From Elysia crispata (lineage: Eukaryota > Mollusca > Gastropoda > Plakobranchidae): a stretch of 64,000 nt of DNA. The notes beneath the pieces were generated by a model. It saw only the letters and a list, made by a program, of their open reading frames with translations, was not told the origin of the DNA and did not search any database. This document shows positions 13,101 to 25,100 of the stretch, piece by piece. How positions within the stretch are numbered: the first letter of the stretch is position 1; each line of letters begins with the position of its first letter. The DNA is taken from positions 275,001 through 339,000 of the forward strand of contig JAWDGP010005762.1 of NCBI GenBank assembly GCA_033675545.1. Reading direction: 5' to 3'. The position numbers and the translations under genes are program-made.

Positions 13101-15088
13101 CATTCATACAAATTGATACAATGGAACAAATTGAATACAAACTTAGTGGCAAAACTAACACACATGCCATTTTCAGAAAAGATGATTGGTAACAGGAAGA
13201 AAGGTGTTGCTGCAGGGTATTTTCTATACAGAAGCCCTTAAGACTATACCTAAAAAGCTTAAAGTACCTAAAAATATAAGCAATTCATCTGATGTATATC
13301 ATCAGAAAACTTCCCTAACATTTCATTACCAAATAGTGATTCAAGATAGGAGGAATCAAAAAGTTCTTGTTCCTAAAACTTTGTTGGAACATGCAAGACT
13401 GATGGGATTTGATTAACTACACAATGAATTGACTTTATGGATATGGGGAAAGCACTTTCCACTATGTCTCATTTATCAATAAAGGCAAGAATACAATGGA
13501 AACTCTCAAGTTAAGGTAAAAATAAAAAAAAAAAACAGGTCACTAGTAATAAGACTTTATGATTTATAAACAAAAGGCATAAGCAGTCTTTTTGAAAGGT
13601 CTTTTTAAGGGAATCCACTGTATCTTTAAAGCAACATGTGACAGATTTTGAATATTCAAGACAGAGAGTTATAATTAGAAACACCTCAGTCCACTTAAAC
13701 ACAATCTGCAGTTTCTATCTCCAACTGAGGGTTCAACTTGTCATTTGTATTAGTACTATTACAAAACAGAAAGTGCTTCATGCTGAGCATTGCTCTCTTC
13801 AGAGGCAGCTCCAAGACATTTATTTTGTTTTCATCAAAAGCGCAACTGTACAAGGAAGACCAGAAATCATGACGAGTTCAGAGCCAGTTCCTAGTACTGT
13901 TACTGTTTCACTACAGTATTTGAAAAACAAGGAATTTCAAATACCAGCAACACTTCGTTTCATTTCATTAAAATAAATGACACACATTTCATTATGAGGC
14001 ATGAATTTGTTTTTTCTAACCCTTTAGGATAAAAGTGGAAAGTGAAAGTGGTGGATAAATAAATTTGATGGCAATCTCTTTCTAGTTAATAGATTGTTAT
14101 AAAGAATTATTTTGTTACGAATTATGGTGCAAAACCATCAAGTAACAGAGAGTTCTTTTCATTTACAATGTTTTGTCTGAAACAGTGGGTATCTTACTGA
14201 TAAAAATGGAAATTAAATCTGGTTTATCGTGGGAATCTTGCAATCTCGACACAGACTTAAATACAAACTTCAAGCTAAGATTAAAGTACAAATAAATTAA
14301 ACCAACTATATCACCTTAGATATTATGTTCTTTAGCATGTCAGTCCTAAAATGTTTATATCTGCATACATACAAAAACTGAATTAAACTTGCAACCAATA
14401 AAGAAGAGCTTGTATCATAACTTATGAACTTACCTTCTCTTTCACTTTCACCATAGCTGAAAATTTAACTACTTATTCTAAGATTTATAAATACTTACCT
14501 TCACATTTATCAAAAAAACTCCCACAAAGGATTAGCTTGACTGATGCCTTTTACCTAAAAAATTTAATCAAAGCCTATTAACATAACAATGATTTTTGTC
14601 TACACACTTGCAGTAAACCTTGTTTTGCTGATCCTCTTTGTTGGGTTTTTACCTTCTTTTCCCATTTCTTTACTTTTGTGTGGAAAAGATGAAACTTCAA
14701 ATGGTGACATTAGTTCCGCGATGATGTCAACTTATAAGGGGTTTACAGAACTACCTTAGAGCCTCAACTAGTGTGTATCCGTAAAAATCACTCAAGTTCC
14801 CTCGTTTTTTTGTTGTTTTTTTTTTAATAAAGAAAAGAAATAAAAAATGTACATTTACCTACATTTTCTTCTTTTTCAACAGTACAAAGCATAGTAGAAC
14901 TCGTGCATCTCAAACCAATGGTCAATTCAAACAAGAGAATCAGATCCTTTCTTTTCTCAGAAATAAAATGAGGATGATTCAGTCAACCAATAACTGAAGT
15001 ACCCACACTTTATATTGCAACATTTCACTTCACTTTGTACTGTTTTAGGAAAAAGAGGAAAAGATAGACAAATTGGAATCAAGATGTC

Positions 15089-15094
15089 TTTATT
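15089..15094 (-). promoter_or_regulatory. Candidate ARGLU1 polyadenylation signal
   Basis: AATAAA on the minus strand about 1.04 kb beyond the ARGLU1 stop. Other AT-rich hexamers occur farther on, so the true 3' end is not fixed by sequence alone. Confidence 0.3.
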
Positions 15095-16131
15095 TTCATT
15101 TTTTTTTTTAATTTTCTCAGCAAATGCATGTTATGAGTCTAGTGGGCTCTCCCTCAGCGCTGTATGTTTCTTATATAACCTTGCATAGTAGAATTAGAAT
15201 AGAATGATGAAAAAAAAAACTTTCAAATAGCAAGGTTAACTTTCTGGTGTAGGTACCCTTCCAAAAATGACATGATATGTGCATTGTGTTTTTTTGTCTT
15301 TAGTTTGCATTGAATATAAACCACAAGAACTTTCAAATCCAACTATTTCTAGTATTGTAGTCATGGTGTACAAGTTGTCTACTGGTGACACTACTGATAA
15401 TTAATCTTTCTGAGAGGTAAATATCAAAACATATACATACTCAGACATTGTTACATTTTGCCCATAAAGCACACAGTCTTGCTAAATTTAAACAATATAA
15501 ACTTGAAAATGAATGCACTGAGTATGGCTGCAGCATAAGAAATGATTTTTAGCTTAATGTGTTTATATTTGGCTCCAATGTTCTCTTAAATGACTTGTAG
15601 CAGAAGTTTACCCTTTTGGTCTTCAAAAATTAAAATTTGCCTAGAGATGTCATTTTCATGATCTGATGACCTCCAAGAAATTTGAAGCATTATTATTACA
15701 CTTATATCACAATGTTAAGGGTTCACATCAACAAGATTACCCTTGTTAATGAAAAGCCTTAAGATAGTGATATAAATATTATATTCAAGCTTTATCTATA
15801 AAGGTTCAGAATTCCGTTTCTATCGCACTGACCATACTCAATTTTTTTTTTGCATCCAAATGCAAGTAAGGAAAAAAAACACAAAATTGAAAAAATAGCT
15901 CGTGAAATAAAGTTAAAACTGTCCACATCTGTCTCTTCCCACTTCCAGTCTCAAATGAAATGGTAAAAAATGTGCCTGCCCATGGAAAAAAAATTACATC
16001 AAAATGAAGAAATCAAGTTTATCCATGGTAAACTTTCAGTGGAGATTTCAGAACACGTCTAACATCTGCATGGAGTAGCCTGGTGGGAAGATGTGGCAGG
16101 AGAAATGTTGACGCAGGCAAAGCTCAACACT

Positions 16132-19100
16132 TTATTTTCCCCCCAACGAAAAGGAAAGCTTGGGCCTTGCATTCTTTTTGTTGAGGATAATTTCTTGGTC
16201 CTTTCTGGAGCGTTTCTTCTCCTCCTCTTCCATGCGCTGCTTCTCCTCAAGCATCTTTCTCTGTTCCTCCACCAACTTCAACTGCTCCTCAGCCTAGGGA
16301 GGAGAACGGAATGAGTTTTATGTAAAACATTTAAAGAATATCAAGAAGTAATCACTTCATATAATTATGAGCAAAGATGCTGACCCAAAGGTACCAAAAT
16401 TTTAAAAGATATTAAAAAAAAAATTTCTCGATTGTACTTTTTGGCTGAAGATCAAAATTGGTATCCTCCACTGAACCCCAACTTTATCGCCCATCATCAC
16501 TTGTATGGACCACTATATTGTGTACCTATATCGCTTGTCACCAGCTGTTCACTTTCACCTTCTACAAATCTCGTGTAAACCTCATTTACATTTAGAGGAC
16601 ACTTAAAACTTAATATTGGTTGTTTTAGTGTTGTTTTCGGACCAGAATTAAATGTAGATCTAATGATGCACTTCAAATTGACCGTTTTTGTCAGTGATTT
16701 CTAGGCCTCGGCTAGTTCTAAACTTTAGAGTTAGGATGGATGATCTCAGTGATGCTACAGAAATCTTTTGAATAGGTTATCTGTATGGTTATCCCCACAA
16801 TCAGGATGAAAACAATGACCATTGCCCGTTTGAGAATGGGAGTCAGATTGTGATGTTGAGAATAAGATTGGGGTGGGGCATGATGTTGATCGTGAAGAAA
16901 CTGAAATGGTGGTTGAGTCAGCTCGTAGTGAAGGAGAAGTCTTACAAAAAGGTCTTATTGTTTTATTAAAAATTAAAAACCTATAGTTTTTTTGCAGGTT
17001 TATTTCGTTTCATTTGTAAATATCTTTTTAAAATGTGTCTATTCTTCGTAAGGATTTATGTCCATTCCCTTAGGGTCACAGGCATGCCATCCAAAATTTT
17101 TCAAAACAAATCAGAGCAACAAAAAAGAACAATCTGAAAGAAAAAGAGGGATGATTTATGCTGGACTAGATCTATCTAAGAATAGATGTAGATTACATCT
17201 GACCTTGATTAGAATGTCCTTAGGTCTAGATGAGATAATATTTTAAAAATCAATTAATCAATGCCACAGGTGAAGGAGGCATGCAGATGCCCCGACTGAG
17301 CAATAACTTCAATTTTTCTATCCTTTCCTTTCAAGGTCTCTAAGGTTGTCTGACATATTAGTTTAAACACAACAAACTTCTTTTCCATGATAAAAAGCAT
17401 GAAAGGGACACCCTACCAGCATTTTTCATGGCCCATATATAAAAATTTACAACTTGCATGGCTAATTTTCTATCGTGATTTAAGTTGACAATTTTCTCAG
17501 ATAACAAAAATCGAGAAACTACTTCAGTTTTATCTAAATCTCGACCTGAAATCAATGCCTTTCCGATAAAGTATGAGGCCTTATGAGATTACGTTAACTG
17601 TCACCTTCCATTATCATAATTAATAAAAAAAAAAATTAAATAATGTGAAGCATTCACAGACTTACCCTACAAATTTAAATAGGCCTACAGTACTTCAAAA
17701 TAAAAAGATCGACTGGTGTCAATTCTGTCCATGTAGATCTAGACATTAATCTAGTATCTAGTCCTTGCTAAATCTAATGCGTCTGATTAAAACGCCCAAA
17801 GCAGTGACTATTGATTCATTTACTTGAAAGTTCTAGAGCTAGATCTAGCCATTTACAAAGTATATTCTGAATATTATGAAGCAATAATTAATTAGCGAAG
17901 ACAGTCTAAAAAATGCCTAGCCTATCCAATGCATTACTGGCACAATATCGTGGATCTTTATCTAGCCTATGACATATTAATTATCTAATTTTGAATAGGC
18001 TATATTGAAATTTTTAAGACATTAGTAGTAGAGTATAGTTAATTGAAGGGCAGACAAACCGTCAGGTTTTTTTTTAAGCATTTAAAGCAAGGAATATTTT
18101 ACCAATTGAATTGTGTTCATATAACTTGACTCCAAACCTTTTTTTAACTTATAAGGCATGAGAGAAGAAGTATAAAACTTTTACACCAGGATATAAGAAA
18201 AGAAAATTTGTTCGACACCTCAAAAATTTTTTAAAATAAGAAAAATCTGAACAAAATAAAATCAGCAAGTATCAACATACACACACACACACACTTTCTT
18301 ATTTATTTTAACCTTGTAGACAGGTAAGCATTAAAAAAAATTCTGCAAACTTTAAAAAATGTGCACTTCTTAAGAAAATAAATGATTGTATATTTTTAGG
18401 AAATTTTTCTAGACAATATTCCGACAGAACACTATTGTTTAAACATAGAACACATATAGTTTCCACCTTCTTTGACAAAAACAGTTATGGCGGCACCGAA
18501 AATTACGAAAATACCCGGGACATCCTGAAGTGCCTTTCGGTGTTTATGTGTGTTCCCTAATTTGGGGTCAATACGAGTGACATTGTCCCTCCCCCCCATC
18601 AAACTTGATGTTTTAACGAATAACAATCTAACAGTCATAATTATTTGATTTGGAATGGAAATCAAGCAAAATTTGATTACAAACAGAGCTATAACTGTGG
18701 AGCATTTATTTCTGTGCTCAGACTAAGAGATTGAATGGCCTGTTGTAGCAATCTACAACCATATTCCCCATGTAGCAATCTACAGTCATGTCCTTTGGTA
18801 TCACTGCTTTCTGCATTTTACAGGCTCACCTGAAGCATTATAAGGGTTTAGTCGTCAACAGAGATTATATTCTGGCTTACATATTGAGCACTGCTTTCCT
18901 TATCTTTATCTTTTCTAAGAAAAAGTTTGAGCTGAATATATATGATCAATATCGATTACGTCTAGAACTTTGCTTGGCTGCACCTTGATGTGTAAAAGCA
19001 AAAGCAATCTAACACTTTGATCTAGATTCATAATTATTCACTTTGGAATGGAAATCAATTAGATCTTCTAATGTATGAAAATTATGGTCTCAAGTCATAC

Positions 19101-22100
19101 CCAGACCCAGTTTTAAATATAGATCTAGATCTAGATTTATTTCAGCACTTTTAAGGGTTTTCCAATCAACTACATTTAGATTCTAGATAATAATTAATAA
19201 ATACCTTCAAAGGGAGAATTTTTATAGAAGTAAATATTAGATGAAGAAATAAGAACAATCCTATATTGGAAAAAAAAAACCAGGACGGTCATGATGTGAA
19301 GATAACTTTTTTCCGATGAATGAACGGTATCGGATGAGTAAACTGGATGGTCCCAATATCTTGGATTGTTTCAACTACAATAAAATCTCATACTGCATAC
19401 AGAACAATACATAGTCAACAAAATCCAACAATATCCATATAATACATAGTCCTGCTTCATACTTTCGCACAGGATGACTCTTGATGAGAGAAAAGTAGTG
19501 TACGTGTCATAGACTTATATTTTCATTTTTTCTTTTTCCTTAAAACTTATCAAACGTGCGCAAAAAAAGTTTAACCCAAAGACTTCAACCCTTACTTTTT
19601 TTTTTATTTCCAGTATAGCAGGTAATGTTTCAACTTAGTGAAATGAAATATTGTGGGAAACAAATTGCTCAGGCCAAACTAAAATGAAGAGCAAAAAAAA
19701 AGGCTTTTTTTTAATTCAAGAAAAATCGGAATCCACAGAAAAAAGCAGAAAATGGGATGATTCTGCCTAAATTTGAAAGATACAATCTGTGTTAATGACA
19801 AAAAAAAAGTAAAAAAATACTTCTAAGATCAGAAATGACTAGCATTGCTGTTTCAGAATAGATCTAATATAAAAAAAAGTCTGAATTTAAAAAGTAACTA
19901 AAAGAAACTTCAAATATTTAGGGTTCAACAAACTGTGGTTAGTTCTCCACGAGTAGTCTAACTTGTGAAAGAGTTCATAGTGAGAATGAAAAAGAGCTGT
20001 TAACGTAATATACAATTTTGCATACAATAAAATTGTTGTGATAAGATTATTAAAATGTTATTCATACCATAAAGACTCCTTAATATAGAAATAAATAGGG
20101 ATAACAAAAACAAAAACTAATCCCATGTGACTACATACCAGTTTTCGCTGTGCTTCTTTGATCTTTTTGTTATTTTCCTCCATAATTGCCTCCAGCTCTT
20201 CTCTTTTTTTGCGTTCCTCCTCCTGAAAAATGATATTACTTGATTAATACATCACAGCTAAGCATCAGTCTAAGCAACATTAGTTAGCTTTCCAAAATTA
20301 TATATCAACACTAAAAAAAAGAACCTAAATTATTTAGTTCTGGTAAATATCGAATGATAGTAAGTTTTTAAGGTACTCTTTTAAAAGAAAAACTAACGCT
20401 CATGATATTTAACATATATATACACATTTTAATAAACTTATAGATTTTTCACTGAAAATTCATTAAAAAGATTAACCAATTTTTATCAGAAATCCCAATG
20501 ACTTTAACCTTTTTTTTTCTTCTCTACAATGAACAAGAGCTTGGACTAGGAGCAAGATGAGATGCACTGATAGTATGATGTGGTCAATGAGTCATATCTC
20601 AGTTAACAAGACAAGTCACATTTAATGAAGTTCTTGTCACTTCAAGCTGAAAAACAAAATGAATTAATGCAGCCTGAAAATCACAACAAAAAAAAAATGT
20701 CACAAAATGCCTTCTCTCCGGTCACATCTTCGAACTGAAAAATAAGACTGCTAAAGATGATAGCAACAGAAGTTAAAGAAAAATATAAAGAATATTTTGA
20801 AGGCGATTTGCAAACACTGAAGACAAAATTTAAAACAAAATGAAACATTACCTAGTTATATTGAACTTGTAGATCTGTCTTCCACAAAATAAAAATGCAT
20901 ACTTCAAGGACAAAAACAAAAACAATATATGAGAAGAGACGTATACAAGCATAAACTAATACAAACTCCATTACTACTTAAGAAATGCTGATGGAAGTGC
21001 ATTTGGTAACAGCTTAACAAGAATGCTCCCACTTAGTACTGTCTTAAAGAGACTGTCAAGACATAGTATCTACATACCGAAAATTGAGGGCGTACCTTGA
21101 GAAGCTAATGATCCTGTATCCAGAGGCGCTGCAAGCTTGGCAACAAATTTTAACACACATCAGCACTTCAGGCTTTTAGTACTGCTTTTGGTTTTACATG
21201 TTAGATTAAAGTGCCAGAAAGGAAACAGAGCATTTAAAAACTACCCCAACTTACAGAGGGTAATTTTACTTCCTCTTTACCTCTAGGCACAATTAAAAGA
21301 GGATTCTCAAGCTAAAAAAAATTCTGGATCGAAAATTCCCTCTATTAAAATCATTTTGGTGATTTTCAATCCCTTTCAGTTTTGAAAATTTTTTATCCAC
21401 CTTCTCTAATTAAAGCAAAAAAAAAAAATTGAAAATGCTGCGTTATTCACCCACACCATGAAAAATAAAGCTTAATCTGTGACTTGATATCTAATCAATA
21501 CAATTTTCTAACAAAAAAAAGTGGAGGCCAATGCAAATTACTGGTATGGAGTTATGGAGTATTAAAAAAAAAGATTTTGCCTTCTTTTCAAAATGGGAAA
21601 TGTTATCACCTACCTTCCTAATCTACACCTAACAAAAAAAATAAATAAATGTTTGAGGGAGAAAAAAAAATAAAATATGTTTTAAAAAGATGATAGATTG
21701 ATAGATGGGTGAAAAGATCATGTGCGCATTAAGACCAATGGAATGAATGTTTTGTGAAAGAGAAATTAGAAAGAAAGCTAAGGATTAAAAAAAAATATAA
21801 ATAAATCTTAGAATATGATCCCTGGCAGGCTTTTTAGCACAGGCAATAATTAAAATTACTTAATTTTGCATGACTGCTTTTGAAATGTTCTCTCCATGAT
21901 AGAATGATTCAGTTGCAAAGAATTAGTGGATTTTTTTTTTTTTTTCATTACTTTATTACTAAATCAATTCATACATTTAGTCGCAAAATGCACCACAGTG
22001 CTTTTGGTAGGCTCTATACAGAAGAAGAGTGTGCCAAAGCATATTGGATTTATTTCGTAAGTTAGATAGATCTATTCCTTTTTTCGCTAAGGTTTTTAAA

Positions 22101-25100
22101 ATGTACTTTTTATATTTATCTAGAATCCTATTATTCTACTCTCCATGTTTTGTTTTTGTTGGGGTTTTTTTGTCTATGGGCTATAATTTTGTTATTTTTC
22201 TTAGATAAATCATTGCCTAGCAACAGCAATTTGACCAGATTGACAGTCACTGCAAGTAGGCTTTAAGCACTGTCTAAAAGGGAAAAACTGTCCTTGCAAT
22301 AAAATGTACCATATCAAAACACACTAAACATGTTTTGGCCTGATTTAGGATAAAATTCATTAGACCTAGACAGATATCTAGCTAGAATACGCTGACAATC
22401 AACCAAGAAAATGATTCTGTGCCAGAGGTTGTATTATATCTGACAATACAGATTTTCTAGATACAAAATGTTTTGCATATTTAAAATTTTAGAGCTACTT
22501 TTAGGCTAGTTTGTCCTTTAACTACAAAGGACAAAAACTGAATTTTAAGAAAGTCCTTCTATTGACTAATAATTGCAGGCTTGAAAAATAGGCAAAAAAT
22601 TCATTTCATTAACATAATGGCATGACTCAGAACAAATTAAATTGTCTTTTTATTTAGACCAACTTTTTCTTGAGTGTTACAATGAATAAGCCTCTCTTGA
22701 ATTTCTTGTAATCATGGCCTTTTTTTAAATATTTGATCTGCTTCACCATTCAAGGGATACATTCAATAATTGTCATGATAGTCCTTTGTTACTATTTTTC
22801 TGGCTTGTTCAGGTTTACTTTTATCAAGGAGGAAAGTAGCTTCTGGTCAAATGTGATTGCTTTCGTAGGCCTATTCTTTCCTACATACTCACCAGCTATT
22901 ACAACTACTAAATACACATTCTTGCCTATCTCACCTATCATTAGTATCAAGCAACAACTTTCAATCAAGATACTCTCTTTCCAGATAATTTCTTTTTACT
23001 GAAGAAATACTGTTAAACTGCAATTCTGAGTACTGCAATGATGGTTTGGTTTTAACCACAGTATATTTTGAGAAGAAAAAAACCACATGGATATTAAGAA
23101 TCACAATTCTGCTGTAGCAATGTATTTTAATTTAAAAAGTTTTGGTTTAACAGTGTTCTTTTGCACTTCTTCCTATCCTTTTAACTGATAAAACAGGCTA
23201 ATGCAACATGATCCTAATTTCATGTAATTGCATCCTTGCCAACCCTCCCAAAAGCCTGCCAAAGAACCATATCCAACAGTGGACTAGAGCAATCAGTACG
23301 GCCACACCCTACCTCTTTCGCTCGTTGAGACTGCAGCTCAGCCTCGCGCTGTTTCTCAAGCTCTTCGAGCATCTGCCGCTCCATTATACGCTTGGCTTCT
23401 TCTACCCTGCGTAATACCTCAGCCTCAATCTCATCCTTGCGCTTTTCCAGCTCTTCCTCCACACGCTGCTTCACAAGGGCCTCAACCCTGCGAGCCACCT
23501 CCTCCTCAATCAGCTTCTCCTCTAGCTCTTTTTGCCGTCTGATGAAACAAACAACACATGATTGTTTTAAAAAAGGAAAACTCTCTTTCTGTTTCTAATA
23601 CATGAATTTTTCTTGATTTTTTCACTGTACATGTCAAAACAAAGGAGTTGAGATAAAAAAAAAAATTTTTCAATAAAAATCATTTATTTCCACTTTTAAC
23701 TTTTTTTTATATAGTGGACCACAAGTAAAAATAACAGACCTATTCAACTGTAATGTTATTGACCAAGGTAGACAGAATTCTTCACTTCATTCAAATCTAT
23801 CAGTCAAGGTGGTTTAACTGTTTGATAGCACTAGGTACTTAGAAAAACTAGCTCCTCTGTTAGGGATGGACCCTGAGTGTCCTTAACTGCCACAAACTTC
23901 TACTGCAACAAGAACCAAAAAAAACAAATGCTGGGTCTTGCTTTTTAATCAGGGTCTCTCGAGAGAAAACAGTTTGAGCCTACTTCTACAGCCAATTAAG
24001 TCTCACAAAGCAAAATAGGTCGTCCTGTTTTGTAGACCTTTCTTTAGTTCAAACCATGTACTCACAGGAGTCGCTGACGTTCCATCTCTGCCTTTTTCTC
24101 CTCCTCCTCCCTTTTCTTTGCTCGAAATATGAGATCATCATCACTGTCTGAGCTGCTTGACGAAAATGATCTTTTTCTGTTGATATAACAAGAATACAAA
24201 CAAAATAAAATTCAAACTAGGGAAATTGCTTTTTTTAATCTAGGTCTAACAGCTATGAAAGGAATAAAAATATTTATTGATGGGCGATAATAAATAAATC
24301 AGAGAAATTTCAAAAATTTTGACAATCAAAAGATGCACTGAATCAGACAATATAAATAATAATCTTATTTCCCCAAATCTATAAATATTTATGTGATTGT
24401 GAATTTCCATGCCTGTAAATCAGGAAGATAATTCATTACTATTGTCACTATTGAGCGCATCAATGTTCATGATGCACACTGTTTTTCAGTAAGTTCTTAA
24501 CTGTAACATTGCAAATTCATACATATACTTAGCCAGTATTAAACTCTTTAGTCTTGAATTTATCATCATGGAGCCACCTCCATCTATCATTAGATGGGTT
24601 ATAATTATGTTCACGTAATCATCCAGTGTCAAAGTTCACCCCAAAACTGGCAGTCTAAATCTACCCAGGAACGAAGTTTGCAGTTTAGTATTAGTAATCA
24701 AAAGAGTGGTAGGTTGGTGTGAGTCACGGGGGGACTCGCACCTGGGGCGACCATCCCCGACCCTCAGCGTCCACAGGTTGCGGATAGTGGAACGGCTTCT
24801 AGATATAGAGGTTAGCTGCTTCGACAGTCGCTGACAAACTGGCGGCAGTGACAGGTCGGTCGTGGCCCACGGAGGGGAGGCTGGAGAAAGCAGGTGATGC
24901 TGCTACCCTCACGAAATGGTCTCACAACCCAATGATGTCACTGTCCTGGCGGTCGACGCGTCGGTATATAAAATGTCGTCTTATCACCTCCCCCTCATCG
25001 CCCCCCTCGCCGCTTCGCGAGTCGGGACTGGACCCCAGAAGCTACAGGAAGGACACCTCGAATGAAAAACCAACTTGCTGCTTCGCAAGTAGGAACTTTT

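Larger units (their letters stand above)
8982..16131. other. Intergenic region between convergent BRCC3 and ARGLU1
   Basis: About 7 kb of AT-rich DNA with no recognisable gene. Short open frames here (for example 13186-13416 and 13638-13976) lack family resemblance and splice context. The right part presumably includes the ARGLU1 3' UTR. It contains an inverted-repeat element (9360-10104) and a CA tract near 9888-9900. Confidence 0.6.
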
